From: Chitinophagaceae bacterium
GTDB taxonomy: Bacteria; Bacteroidota; Bacteroidia; Chitinophagales; Chitinophagaceae
Length of the DNA: 64,000 nt
Direction of reading: 5' to 3'
NCBI GenBank assembly: GCA_016720775.1
Contig: JADKJX010000009.1
Coordinates: forward strand, 72,427-136,426
Positions 7,323 to 18,300 of the stretch are shown here, one piece after another. The notes under the pieces are model-generated. The model saw nothing but the letters and a program-made list of their open reading frames with translations. It did not search any database and had not been told where the DNA came from. A program made the position numbers and the translations under genes. Numbering within the stretch: position 1 is the first letter of the stretch; the number at the start of each line of letters is the position of its first letter.

Positions 7323-10300
7323 ATGAAAGTTTTTTCCACCCTTGCCCTTTTATTTATTTCTGTTTCTGTTTCTTTTGCGCAAATACCAACACCAGGTAAT
7401 GTGCTTTGGCTAAAAGCCGATGCAGGAGCATATCACGATGCCGGCGTTACCTTAGCAACCAATGGTCAAACCGTACAGCAATGGAACGACCAGAGTGGGA
7501 ATGCTGCTCATGCAACTTGCACCCCGGTGGGTAGCCGGCCAACCTTTGTAACTAACGTACTTAATGGCAACCCCGTATTGCGTTTTAGTAACCATTACTT
7601 ACAAACACCCGATATTGACCTAAGTACTACCGATAAAACAGATATGTATGTAGTGTATAAATCTGTAGCACCTAATAACAATTGGGAAGTAGTAGCAGAG
7701 CATGGTCCGGATTACAATAGTTATGTAGGGTTTAATTTATTTGAAAATGCACAGGCGCAAACATATAATGGAATATTTACTGGAATTAGCGGAGGTGGAT
7801 ATAATTATAAAGATTACCCTTTTAAAACCAATGAATTTAAAATAGTAAATACCAGTTTTGATAAGGCTGCTGCTGCCAATGCAAAAGTTAATCTGCGTAT
7901 CAATGCAAAAGATATTACCCTGTACGATCAACCTTTGGCCGCAAGCTCCGGCAATTTTGCAAACTATCCATTATACATTGGCAACCGTGGAGCCACTTTA
8001 GCTTATCCATTAAGTGGTGATATTGCAGAAATTATTTTATACAATCGAAAACTGACACCAACTGAAAAAGTAACCATAGAATCTTACTTAAATACAAAAT
8101 ATAATATTCAATGCAATGTAAATAACCCGCAACCCGGCAGTGGCAATTGTTTGCAAATGGGATCCTACGGAGCCTTTGCACAAGATGATGCCGATATTGA
8201 TTTTGGGTCTAATGATTTTACAGTAGAGTTCTGGACAATGAAAAGAGCATTGTCGGGCGGCGGTGCTAACTCGGCATGTGTAAATAAATGGAATAGTGGT
8301 TCTGCTCCCGGAACTAATGAGTGGGCCGTTGCCACCACAACCGATGGTAACAATAATATTCCTGCTTTCTTTTTTGAGACTGGTGTTACAACATACCAGG
8401 CCAATGCTGCTACTGCATTAACCATCAATAAATGGTATCACATAGCATCCGTAAGAGAAGGTAATAATATAAAAATTTATGTAAATGGAATTCTGGAGGG
8501 AACCACAGCCATTCCACCCGGCTCATCAGTTAATAATGTGGCAGCAAGAACTTATATGGCTATGGGATATTATCCTTCCGGCAGCAGCAACAATTCAAAT
8601 TTGGATGAAGTAAGGATATGGAATACGGCTTTATCACAAACCACGATCAGGGACTGGATGTGTAAAAAAGAAACTTCTTCACATCCCAACCATGCCAGTC
8701 TTACAAGATATTACCGCTTTGATGAAACCAGCGGTACCATTTTTGGCGACCAGGTAAATAATTGTGTTACGGAAGCATATAGCAATGGCGGAATATTAAC
8801 AACAAGCGGTGCCCCCATAGGTGATAACAGCGCCTATGATTACACGGCCAACACGGCCACTGCTAATATTAACTTTGGTACCCCAACTGATAACCTTACC
8901 GCTACTATGAATGCAGGCACCAGCGCAGGGGTACATGTATATGGCGTAAATGAATTACCCAATTCCACCTCGGGTATTACACCTTTAACGGGCAATAATA
9001 AATATGCCGGCGTATTTGTAGTTAACGGAAATGGCAGTGCTGCCTATACCGCAACTTATAATTATACCAACAATACCAGTGTTAGCCCCGCTATTGAACC
9101 CAATTTAAAATTATCTAAACGTTCGGATAATGCGGTTACCAGCTGGAGTTTAGCAACCAGTCAAACATTAAATACCGGGGCAAAAACAATTACTGCCACG
9201 GGGCAAAACACAGAGTATTTTTTAAGCCAGTCAATAACATTGGTACCTCCAACCTGCGCCGTAAATTTTAATGGAACTGCCGGTGCCGGTGTGCAGGTAG
9301 CTAATAATGCAGCCATCAATTTAACTACGGCGTATACTTATGAAACATGGATAAAAGCGTCAACAGATATTACCAACTACAGGGCCATCATCAACAGGGA
9401 TGGTTATCCCAATTATGCTCCGGGTATTTTTATAGCAGCCAATAGTGAACCTGCTCCGGGTAAAATATTAGTAGTAAATAATATTGGGGGTATTTACAGA
9501 ACATTATCAGGTACCACATCTGTTAATGATAACCAATGGCATCATATAGCAACTACATACGATGGTGCTGCCATGAAAATATATGTAGATGGTGTTTTGG
9601 AAAATACATTGGCTGCAACAGGTAGTTTGTATGCCAGTACCGGCCCCCTTGGCATCGGCTATAATTATTCGGCAGCTAACTATCCTTTCATTGGAAAAAT
9701 AGATGAAGTAAGGATCTGGAATACGGCAAGAACGGTTGGGCAAATAATTGCGACAATGAATACCACAATGGTGGGCAACGAAACCGGCCTGGTATTAAAT
9801 TACGATTTTAATAATGGAGCCTATAATGGTAGCGGGCAAATAGTAACCAATCTCTGCAGTAACACAGGAACTGTATTAAACGGAATTACAACAGGTACTG
9901 CCAGCACACCAACTTTTGATTGTCCTAATACAAATATTTCACTGGTATCGCCAACCTGCGGCGCCATATTTAATGCCACCAGCAAAGTAGATGTAGGAAA
10001 TGTGGGCGCTATGCCTGCAAAAGGAACGGTGGAGTTCTGGATAAAACCAAGATCATTTTCTAATTACCAGTCGCCATTGATCATGAGTGCATTGGCAGGG
10101 GGAAGCAATAATGGTTTATATTTCTGGATAGATGCTGCCGGTACTTTAAATGGATTAATTGGCAACAGCAATGCTACTTATAGTTACGGAGTTTATGGAA
10201 CACTTGCCCTTAATTCAAACAACCATGTTGCGCTTACCTGGGACGTGGCAGCCAATAACTTTAAGGGCTATTTAAATGGCAGGCTCATCTTTTCACAAAA

Positions 10301-13300
10301 CAATACTTACTGGCCAACTGCATTGCCCTTCTTTATGTTTGGTACCGGCAGGATAACCACCACCGATTTTTTTAATGGCGATATGGATGAAATTCGTTTT
10401 TGGAATACAGAACGTACACAGACCGAAATAGTAAGCAATGCTTCGTCAGTGGCAGCTTCTTCAACAGGCTTACAGGCTTACTATCATTTTAATGAAAATG
10501 CTTTAAATGGTAACGGGCAAACCATTTTAAATAAAGCAACAGCAACTGCCGGTACGTTAAATGGAACTACAGATGGGTATGTAAAATTCCCCTGCTCATT
10601 AAATCCGCCAACCTGTGGCATTACTTTAAGTGGCGCCGCAGGCGAAGGAATCCAAATTCCAAATAACGCAGCCATCAACCTTACCAATACATTCACGTAT
10701 CAAACATGGATCAAAGCATCAGCAGATGTCAGTAACTATCGTTGCCTGTTCAGTAAAGGGGCTTTGGCAACTTCGGCCCCTTCATTAATGATTGCATCAT
10801 CAGGTTCCGGAAACGGTGGAAAATTATATGGAACGTACTATATCGGCACTACCTTATTCAGCTTTATTTCAGCAACCGCTGTTAATGATAATGAATGGCA
10901 TCATATTGCATACAGCTATGATGGAGCAACCATAAAATTATACATCGATGGGGTGCTGGATCTTCAACAGGCAGCAACCGGGGCAATGACCACCAATACA
11001 AGCCCTTTATCTATCGGGTATAATTTTACCACAGGTAATTATCCATTTGTTGGTAAAATAGATGAGTTCAGTGCCTGGAATATTGCCCGGACACAGGCCG
11101 ACATTCAAAATACAATGAACACTTCTTTTACCGGTAACGAAACAGGACTGGTAGCCTATTATCATTTCAACGATAATAGCAGAAGCGGACAAAACAGAAT
11201 TATAACTAATTTCTGTACAACAACAGGCAGCGCATTAAATGGATCAACCTTTGGTACTGCACTTACACCAGTATTTGATTGTGCACCACCGCCTTTTACT
11301 GCCCCGGAGTGTAATATGCAGACCAATGGTACAACAGACCAGGCTACGGTACCAAACAATGCATCATTGGGCTTAAATAATTTTTCAATTGGAGCTTATG
11401 TAAAAACAACAGATGCTTCAGGTAATTATAAAAATATTTTGTGGAAAGATGTTGATGGCAGCAACGCTAATTATGCTTTGTACATTACCAATACCAATAA
11501 GGCACAGATTACATTTCAACGCAATCCAATTGTTGGGCAAGCGCCAAATGCAACAGGCACAACCACCATTACAGATGGTAGCTGGCATTACCTGGTGGGT
11601 ACTTATGATGGCACCAATTTAAAGATATATGTAGACGGCGTATTGGATGGAACAACAGCTACTTCATCAACGCCAATGACCGGACCCAATCCTTTATACC
11701 TTGCCAGCTCTGCCGGATCAAATAAATACAATGGCAGCATGGATGAGATAAGCGTTTGGAACAGGGCTTTATCTGCAAACGAAATAACCGGTTTAATTGG
11801 CCAGCGGTTAGTTGGTAATGAAACAGGGTTGATTGCGTATTACAATTTTGGCGGCAATACTAAAAATGGCCAGGGTATTACCATTGTCAATTCATGCACG
11901 ACAACCGGGTCTGCATTAAACGGAACAACGATAGGAACTGCTACAACACCCATCTTTACCTGCAGCGAGATCATGGTTACCCCGCCGGCCTGTAATTTAT
12001 TAATGAATGGTTATAATGATCATGCTTACGTGAATGGCACTGGGGCCATGTCGTATCCGGGGGTTACCAATAATTTTACCATGGAGGTAAAAGCAAAAGC
12101 ATTGTATCCAAAAGGTAATTCATCAGGCGCTCAGTACGATGGTGTGTTCTCTGGTCAAAACTATGTACTCTTCCCCGACCAGGGTGGCGATGGTTTTGCA
12201 CCGGGCCACGCAGGTGTGGGAATTAGTTTGGGTACAAACGGAGTTGCTGTGTATGAACATAGCAGCAATTATATGCCTGCCCGTATCATCTTTAATAATT
12301 ATAATACTAATGATTGGGTAAATCTTACGGTGGTAAGCAGTAACGGATTATTGAAATTATACATCAACGGCGCATTGGTAAGCACTGCCAGCGCAAGCGG
12401 CTATATATTACACCCCAGCGGACATATTGGTGGATACTACGGAACCTTTGCAGGTTATGTAGGTGAAGTAAGAATATGGAATGCTGCATTAACGGGAGAC
12501 CAGATACGAACTAACTTAAATGCAAACCTCACCGGAAGTGAGACCAACCTGATCAGTTTATTTAAATTTAATAATAATACTTCTAATGGAACCAACAAGA
12601 CCATAACAGGCCTTGGAAGTTTTGGCAGCGCCAATCCATACATTACCAACGGAACCAGTTGCACACCGATCTTTACCTGTGCCAATACAACCAATGTAAA
12701 CAGGGATGATATGGTGGGAAGCGGCAGTATGTTTAATCAAAACGGCGGCGGCATTTCATTTGCTGAGTTAGGCGACCTGGGAAATATTCCTGCACAGGGA
12801 AGTATGATGCTATGGTTTAATGCGGCTTCCTTAAAAGAAAAAGCATTTGTATTCAGCTCGTCACATTTCAGAAACAGCCTGGGCAGGTACAAAGGCATTA
12901 ACCTGTTTACGAGGAGCGATGGAAAACTTCAATTGACCTTTGGTACAGATACAACGGCATCGGGTTACCAGGATACCGTAACAGTTGCTACTAATATTGT
13001 TGCAGGCAGATGGAATCATTTTGCCATGAGCTGGGATACGGTTGCAAAAACGTACACCACCTATCTTAACGGTATTCAAACAGCAACCGGTAGCACAAAC
13101 TTCTGGCCTGCACAATTGGAAAGCTTTAAAGCAGGCATTGGCTTGCAGCCATCATCAACTTATGCATGGAACGGACAGATAGATGAATTGAGTGAGTGGA
13201 ATAAAATTTTATCGCTTACTGAAATAAGAAACCAGTTGGCCAGTAAAATAAATTCATCACAATCTAATTATGCCAATGTGTTGCATTATTACCGGTTTGA

Positions 13301-14351
13301 TAATAATACCTGCGGTGGCAATTCACTCAGCGATTATAAAGGCACCGTTCATGGTATGGTCTATAATACCAGCTTAACAACCAGCAGTTCACCCATAGGA
13401 GCTTACAGCAGTTACCAGTATGCCGGTAATACATCCACTACTTCTTTACAAATTGGAAACGGGCAAGGGGGTACGGATAATGTTACGGCTACCATAAATA
13501 CCGGAACCGCAAATGGCATTCATCTTTATGGTGAAGACAACTGGCCCAATACGGTAACAGGGGTTAATGATACCGTACCCGGCAGCAAACGTTATGCAGG
13601 CGTGTATATGGTAAACCCCAATACGGCTGCGTATACTTTACTCTATGATTATACAAACAATCCTTATGTAACGCCGGTTAATGAGTCCTACCTGCGGCTG
13701 AGGAAAAGAGATAATAATGCCGTAACCACATGGGGAACGCCTGTTAATATGATATTGGACGAGACATTAAACACCGTTACCTGCACCGGCGAAAGTACAG
13801 AGTATATCCTGGCGAAGGGGCTGTTTCCGTTGCCGCTTAAATGGCTTTCATTTACAGCACAGTTGAATAATAACAAGCAAACCTTATTAAACTGGAAAGT
13901 AAGTGCTGAATTTAATGTAAGCCGTTATGAAATTGAATGGAGCAGGGATGGCATTCACTTTACATTAATTGCTACAACAGTTTATAATGCTGCGGCAGGA
14001 GGAAATTACACAGCACTGCATGTGCAACCTGTAAGCGGTAATAATTACTATCGGGTAAAACAAGTAGATGTGGATGGAAGATATAGTTATACCAATATTC
14101 AATTGATAAAGCTTACAGATAATATGGTGATCAGTTTTTATCCAAACCCGGCAAAAGATGTTGTAAATATTGTGGGCTGGGATAAGATCAAACAAATGCA
14201 GCTGTATGATATCAGCGGAAGAAAATTGAACGAATGGAAAAAGGTGCAGCCCACTATAACTATAAATAACCTGTCTAACGGAACCTATGTTTTAAAAGCC
14301 GAAATGAGGTCCGGAGAGATGATCGAACAAAAACTGATAGTGAGTAAATAA
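7323..14351 (+). CDS. Giant LamG-repeat surface protein with T9SS sorting domain
   Basis: A 2342-residue secreted protein. A signal peptide (LALLFISVSVSFAQ) is followed by a concanavalin-like domain (NVLWLKADAG) to about residue 260. At least seven LamG/pentraxin-like units follow, starting near residues 275, 645, 879, 1098, 1330, 1557 and 1793. Typical unit marks are FTVEFWTMKR or YETWIKAS, WHHIATTYDG, KIYVDGVLE and DEVRIWNTA, the concanavalin-like jelly roll that often binds glycans. A different module (DNLTATMNAG, YAGVFVVNG) at about 520-645 recurs at about 2052-2170. The C-terminus has an FN3-like domain (about 2170-2265), then ISFYPNPAKD...NGTYVLKAEM, a type A T9SS sorting signal. Role inferred: cell-surface adhesin or glycan binder, secreted through T9SS. 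It has its own promoter and terminator and shares a promoter element with RR1. Confidence 0.93.
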   Translation: MKVFSTLALLFISVSVSFAQIPTPGNVLWLKADAGAYHDAGVTLATNGQTVQQWNDQSGNAAHATCTPVGSRPTFVTNVLNGNPVLRFSNHYLQTPDIDLSTTDKTDMYVVYKSVAPNNNWEVVAEHGPDYNSYVGFNLFENAQAQTYNGIFTGISGGGYNYKDYPFKTNEFKIVNTSFDKAAAANAKVNLRINAKDITLYDQPLAASSGNFANYPLYIGNRGATLAYPLSGDIAEIILYNRKLTPTEKVTIESYLNTKYNIQCNVNNPQPGSGNCLQMGSYGAFAQDDADIDFGSNDFTVEFWTMKRALSGGGANSACVNKWNSGSAPGTNEWAVATTTDGNNNIPAFFFETGVTTYQANAATALTINKWYHIASVREGNNIKIYVNGILEGTTAIPPGSSVNNVAARTYMAMGYYPSGSSNNSNLDEVRIWNTALSQTTIRDWMCKKETSSHPNHASLTRYYRFDETSGTIFGDQVNNCVTEAYSNGGILTTSGAPIGDNSAYDYTANTATANINFGTPTDNLTATMNAGTSAGVHVYGVNELPNSTSGITPLTGNNKYAGVFVVNGNGSAAYTATYNYTNNTSVSPAIEPNLKLSKRSDNAVTSWSLATSQTLNTGAKTITATGQNTEYFLSQSITLVPPTCAVNFNGTAGAGVQVANNAAINLTTAYTYETWIKASTDITNYRAIINRDGYPNYAPGIFIAANSEPAPGKILVVNNIGGIYRTLSGTTSVNDNQWHHIATTYDGAAMKIYVDGVLENTLAATGSLYASTGPLGIGYNYSAANYPFIGKIDEVRIWNTARTVGQIIATMNTTMVGNETGLVLNYDFNNGAYNGSGQIVTNLCSNTGTVLNGITTGTASTPTFDCPNTNISLVSPTCGAIFNATSKVDVGNVGAMPAKGTVEFWIKPRSFSNYQSPLIMSALAGGSNNGLYFWIDAAGTLNGLIGNSNATYSYGVYGTLALNSNNHVALTWDVAANNFKGYLNGRLIFSQNNTYWPTALPFFMFGTGRITTTDFFNGDMDEIRFWNTERTQTEIVSNASSVAASSTGLQAYYHFNENALNGNGQTILNKATATAGTLNGTTDGYVKFPCSLNPPTCGITLSGAAGEGIQIPNNAAINLTNTFTYQTWIKASADVSNYRCLFSKGALATSAPSLMIASSGSGNGGKLYGTYYIGTTLFSFISATAVNDNEWHHIAYSYDGATIKLYIDGVLDLQQAATGAMTTNTSPLSIGYNFTTGNYPFVGKIDEFSAWNIARTQADIQNTMNTSFTGNETGLVAYYHFNDNSRSGQNRIITNFCTTTGSALNGSTFGTALTPVFDCAPPPFTAPECNMQTNGTTDQATVPNNASLGLNNFSIGAYVKTTDASGNYKNILWKDVDGSNANYALYITNTNKAQITFQRNPIVGQAPNATGTTTITDGSWHYLVGTYDGTNLKIYVDGVLDGTTATSSTPMTGPNPLYLASSAGSNKYNGSMDEISVWNRALSANEITGLIGQRLVGNETGLIAYYNFGGNTKNGQGITIVNSCTTTGSALNGTTIGTATTPIFTCSEIMVTPPACNLLMNGYNDHAYVNGTGAMSYPGVTNNFTMEVKAKALYPKGNSSGAQYDGVFSGQNYVLFPDQGGDGFAPGHAGVGISLGTNGVAVYEHSSNYMPARIIFNNYNTNDWVNLTVVSSNGLLKLYINGALVSTASASGYILHPSGHIGGYYGTFAGYVGEVRIWNAALTGDQIRTNLNANLTGSETNLISLFKFNNNTSNGTNKTITGLGSFGSANPYITNGTSCTPIFTCANTTNVNRDDMVGSGSMFNQNGGGISFAELGDLGNIPAQGSMMLWFNAASLKEKAFVFSSSHFRNSLGRYKGINLFTRSDGKLQLTFGTDTTASGYQDTVTVATNIVAGRWNHFAMSWDTVAKTYTTYLNGIQTATGSTNFWPAQLESFKAGIGLQPSSTYAWNGQIDELSEWNKILSLTEIRNQLASKINSSQSNYANVLHYYRFDNNTCGGNSLSDYKGTVHGMVYNTSLTTSSSPIGAYSSYQYAGNTSTTSLQIGNGQGGTDNVTATINTGTANGIHLYGEDNWPNTVTGVNDTVPGSKRYAGVYMVNPNTAAYTLLYDYTNNPYVTPVNESYLRLRKRDNNAVTTWGTPVNMILDETLNTVTCTGESTEYILAKGLFPLPLKWLSFTAQLNNNKQTLLNWKVSAEFNVSRYEIEWSRDGIHFTLIATTVYNAAAGGNYTALHVQPVSGNNYYRVKQVDVDGRYSYTNIQLIKLTDNMVISFYPNPAKDVVNIVGWDKIKQMQLYDISGRKLNEWKKVQPTITINNLSNGTYVLKAEMRSGEMIEQKLIVSK

Positions 14352-14397
14352 ATAATACCGAAGAAAAATTTTGATCCCCCCTTCCACATACGCAGCA

Positions 14398-14440
14398 TAA
14401 TAATAACATGCCGGTCTGAAAGACCGGCATGTTATTATTA
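14398..14440 (+). terminator. Long perfect hairpin after the LamG gene
   Basis: A perfect 20-bp stem (14398-14417 with 14421-14440) closes a 3-nt loop; the inner part is CATGCCGGTCT-GAA-AGACCGGCATG. The outer arm is A/T-rich (TTATTATTA), serving as the tail. It is unusually long and ends only 16 bases before the next start codon. Confidence 0.7.
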
Positions 14441-14456
14441 GCCGTAATTTTGCCCG

Positions 14457-15284
14457 ATGGAAATGTATCAATCTTATTTTGAAGAAAACAAGCAGAGCTG
14501 GAACAAACGAACGGCTGTGCACAAAGACTCTGCCTTCTATGACCTGGCCGGGTTTAAAAAAGGGCTGTCTTCGCTGAAAAAAATTGAACTGAGCGAACTG
14601 GGCGATGTAAAAGGAAAAACACTGCTTCACCTGCAATGCCATTTTGGAATGGATACCATGAGCTGGGAAAGGGAAGGAGCCGTTGTTACCGGGGTTGACC
14701 TGAGTGATGAAGCCATTAAACTGGCCAATGAGATCAAAGATGAATTAAAATTAAACGCTGATTTTATTTGTGCTAACATCTATGATTTAGCAGACGGTTC
14801 TAAAGTCCCTCCTTTGGGGGGATTTAGGGAGGCTGGATTCGATATTGTTTTTACCTCGTACGGCACTATTGGCTGGCTGCCCGACCTGGATAAGTGGGCA
14901 GCGATCGTTTCGCATTTTTTAAAACCGGGCGGCACTTTCTATATCGCCGATTTTCACCCCACGCTCTGGATGATGGACAATGACTTTGAACACATCAAAT
15001 ACAACTATTTCAATACGGAAGTGATCACGGAAGAAATATCCGGTTCTTACTCTGATCGCAATGCCCCGATAAGATCAACGGAGCATGGCTGGAATCATCC
15101 GTTCTCAGAAATACTGAATTCACTTATTAAGCACGGTCTGCAGATCCAGCAGTTCAACGAATTCCCATACTCTCCCTATAATTGCTTTAATAAGATGGAG
15201 CAGGGAGAAGATGGTATGTGGCGTATAAAAGGCATGGATGAAAAAATGCCCATGATGTATTCCATCAAAGCGATAAAAAAATAA
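14457..15284 (+). CDS. Class I SAM-dependent methyltransferase with in-frame insert
   Basis: A 275-residue methyltransferase. The SAM-binding motif I is LLHLQCHFGMDTMSWER (about residues 60-76), followed by the acidic ribose-binding strand VTGVDLSDEAIKLAN and motif FDIVFTSYGTIGWLPDLDKW. Substrate unknown; a soluble small-molecule enzyme is likely. Residues 115-128 (SKVPPLGGFREAG) are encoded by a palindromic element at 14800-14834 that sits in a surface loop position between two core strands and keeps the frame. TAATTTTG at 14445-14452 resembles a -7 box only 5 bases before the ATG, so the transcript may be leaderless, but no good -33 box is visible. Terminator at 15285. Confidence 0.85.
   Translation: MEMYQSYFEENKQSWNKRTAVHKDSAFYDLAGFKKGLSSLKKIELSELGDVKGKTLLHLQCHFGMDTMSWEREGAVVTGVDLSDEAIKLANEIKDELKLNADFICANIYDLADGSKVPPLGGFREAGFDIVFTSYGTIGWLPDLDKWAAIVSHFLKPGGTFYIADFHPTLWMMDNDFEHIKYNYFNTEVITEEISGSYSDRNAPIRSTEHGWNHPFSEILNSLIKHGLQIQQFNEFPYSPYNCFNKMEQGEDGMWRIKGMDEKMPMMYSIKAIKK
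14800..14834 (+). repeat. Palindromic element inserted in frame in a methyltransferase gene
   Basis: Bases 14800-14834 contain AAAGTCCCTCC, then TTTGGGGGGATTTA, then GGGAGGCT: an imperfect inverted repeat (CCTCC with GGAGG, and outer AG with CT). Its base composition differs from the flanking codons. It resembles short C/G-rich palindromes that I recall as dispersed in Bacteroidota genomes, often between genes (recollection, not checked). No second copy is visible in this window. Confidence 0.5.
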
Positions 15285-15309
15285 GGGCTGGCTTGCACCA
15301 GGCCCTTTT
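15285..15309. terminator. Terminator between convergent genes
   Basis: GGGCTGG (15285-15291) pairs with CCAGGCCC (15298-15305, one bulged base), followed by TTTT. It serves the methyltransferase gene and possibly the ELW gene that converges from the right. Confidence 0.55.
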
Positions 15310-15336
15310 GCAGACTGCTTGTAATGGGTTTACTGA

Positions 15337-18300
15337 TTATTGTTTTATGAACATGAGCCGTACGGTTTGTCCGGGTTGTACCACTTCGGCATTATACACA
15401 CCTGGAGGAAGATCTTTTACGGGTATTGCAATGGTGCCCGTTCCATTCACTTTTATTTGTTTAACTAGCTGGCCGCTCATATTGCGGATGTTCAGCGTGG
15501 CATCCCGGAATGTATAGCCTGTATTTATGTATAATACATCCTGTGCCGGGTTGGGGTAAACATTTACATACGCTTCTTTACTGAAGTCAACCCACCTGAT
15601 CTCGCTATAGCTGAACTTGCCATCCATATCTGTTTGTTTGAGGCGGTAATAATTTTTACCATCAAACGGGTTGTCATCTGTGAGCCGGTAAGTTGCGCCA
15701 TTGCCATTGATACCTTTCGCAACAACAAAGCCGGTGGAATCAAAAACAATTCCGTTCCTGCTGCGCTGAACCTGGAATCCCTTGCTGTTTATTTCAGAAC
15801 GGGTTTTCCATTCCAGCAGTGCTTTATTGGTTTGTTTGGTTACATTAAATTCAAGACCGGTTATTGGCAAAGGCGGGGAAACTTCCAGCTTCCATACTTC
15901 ACGCCCGGTAACTGTTCCGTCATTAGCACTGAAGATCAGAGGATTTAAGCCCCTTGCATTTCTTGGGTAGCTGCTATGTACTCCCGGCGCAATATCGAAC
16001 ATGATGGTACCGGCTGGCGTGCCGTCTGTTTGCCATAATTCCTGTCCGTTCACATTGTCGTCGATCCATAAGAACCATTTGCCATTATATGCAGGAAATT
16101 CATCCAGTAAAAAATATCCCACTTCACGGCCAGCGAAACCTTCTACTTCCACAGTGCCGGGTACCGTTCCATCCGTTGCCCATATATGAAAGCCATTGGT
16201 AGTGCCCGAGGGGAGTGCGATGAAAACAATTTTGCTTCCAATGTTGGTCAACAGGAAAGGAAAATCAATGTCATAAAACAGCGAGGTATTGGCGGTTGTG
16301 CCATCTGTTCTCCAGATCTTTGAATAACTGCTGTTTGAATTAGCTGCAGTAAAATAAACCCAGCTGCCTAATTTGGCAAACCAACCGGGATTTGAAGACC
16401 CCGCCGGGTTAATATCTTTGAGTAAAACCGTACCAAGCGGAGTTCCGTCGGTTATCCATACTTCTTTTCCATTGATCCCGTCATTGGCACTGAAATATAA
16501 TTTAGTTCCGTCGCTAAACAGATCAGAAATCTCTGAGCCTGCCGCCGTGCCGTTGATATCTTTGAGCGGTATGGTACCCCCCGGTGTTCCATCAGTTACC
16601 CATAATTCTTCGCCGGCTGTTCCATCATTGGCCACAAAACAAATTTTACCATTCACCAAACGCATGTCCCTTATATCAGAATTATTTGTGCCGGGATTGA
16701 TGTCTTTAATTAAAACGGTTCCACCAGCTGTTCCATCACTTTTCCAGAGCTCTCTTCCATTTACTCCATCATCTGCAACAAATATCAGCAGGGATCCCAT
16801 TTCAATCATATTGCTTGGTGAACTTGCCTCTGTTCCGGTGCGGATATCTTTTACCATCGTTGTTCCACCAACTGTTCCGTCGGTTTTCCATAATTCATTG
16901 CTCTCTGCTGAAGTATATCCCATAAAATATAAATAGCTACCCGCCTTTCTGCCATGTTCATAGGAGGCCGAAAAATTATCAGCGCCACCGCCGGCTTTTA
17001 GTTCAGTGGCATTGCCAACCGTTCCATCTGTTTTGAATAAACTAAAATAATAGGATGATGTTGCCCGGGCGCCGAAATACATAGCGCTGTTGTATGCTTC
17101 AAACCATTGTGGGTCGCTGTTAATGCCCGATCCCAGGTTAATATCCTTTACAAAAGAAGTGTTGACAGCTTTTCCATCTGTTTTCCATAATTCAGTTCCG
17201 GTTATATCATTGTTGGCACCAAAATAAATAAGGCCATTGTGTATGCCGCTTATATGAACAGTGTCTCCGGCCGACGATTGTATGTTTTGAACAATAACCG
17301 TATTCACGTCTGTTCCCTGGCTGCGCCATAATTGAAAAGCATTACCGTCGTAGGCTGAAAATATCAATGTATCGCCCAGGTTGTACATGTCCATGGGGTT
17401 GGAACTTCCAAACAGGTTGATGTCTTTTGCAAGATCAGTAATCACGCCATCCGTTTTCCATAATTCGGTATTATCTAAATCATCTTCTGCAGCAAAATAT
17501 AAATAGCTGCCCGCTGCTTTAAAACCGTATTTACCGGGGTTTGAATCGCCAAAAGGATTGATGTCCATAAGTTGTGAAGGGAGGTTTGTAATATCATCTG
17601 TTACCCATAGTTCTACGCCGTCAATGCCATTTGTGGCGCTGAAATATAGTTTATCATTGAATACCGTTTTATGATCGGGGTTGCTGCTTTCGGTGCCGTT
17701 GTTATTTATATCGGCAAACATATTTGTTCCCGGATCACTTCCATCACTGCTCCATAATTCATTGCCATTTGTTCCATCATCAGCAGTAAAGAATAATATA
17801 CCGTGGTAAACAACAAGGTCTGAAGGATTAGAAGAGCCTGCGCCTTTGATGTCTTTCACCATCTGAAACTGCTCAGTCAATGCATCATACATCCACAGCT
17901 CATTTCCGTTTATCCCGTCATTGGCTGCAAAAAAGAGCGTATCGCCTTTTACCGTTAGATCATGCGGATAGGAATCACCCGTGCCAGGAGTTATGTCGTA
18001 AATAAATAAAGAATTAGTGGTTACCTCATACCTGAGTAACTCAATGCCCTGGTCAAAATACCAATCCCCTGCAAAAAAAATATTGTTTCCTATTACCGCT
18101 GTTTCCGTAGGCGAATAACCTGCATCCTTTCCGCCGATTGGTGCCGTGAGCTTATTCGTTAAAGGATCGTATTTCCAGGGATGGAAACCAGTACCCGAAA
18201 AAAAATACAGGTTACCGGCAACCGTATCAAACAGGTGCGGATCGGAACTCTGTGTTTCATAAATGCTGGCCAGGTCTTTTATCAGCGAAGTACCACCCGC

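Noticed and set aside
7323..14351. Periodic similarity at DNA level that could suggest a CRISPR-like or satellite array
   Set aside because: The periods are several hundred bases and keep one reading frame; they are LamG protein repeats.
16373..16936. A 187-codon open frame on the + strand with repeated VPSGVPSV-like blocks
   Set aside because: It is the antisense shadow of the ELWxxDGT repeats; its periodicity comes from the repeats on the minus strand.
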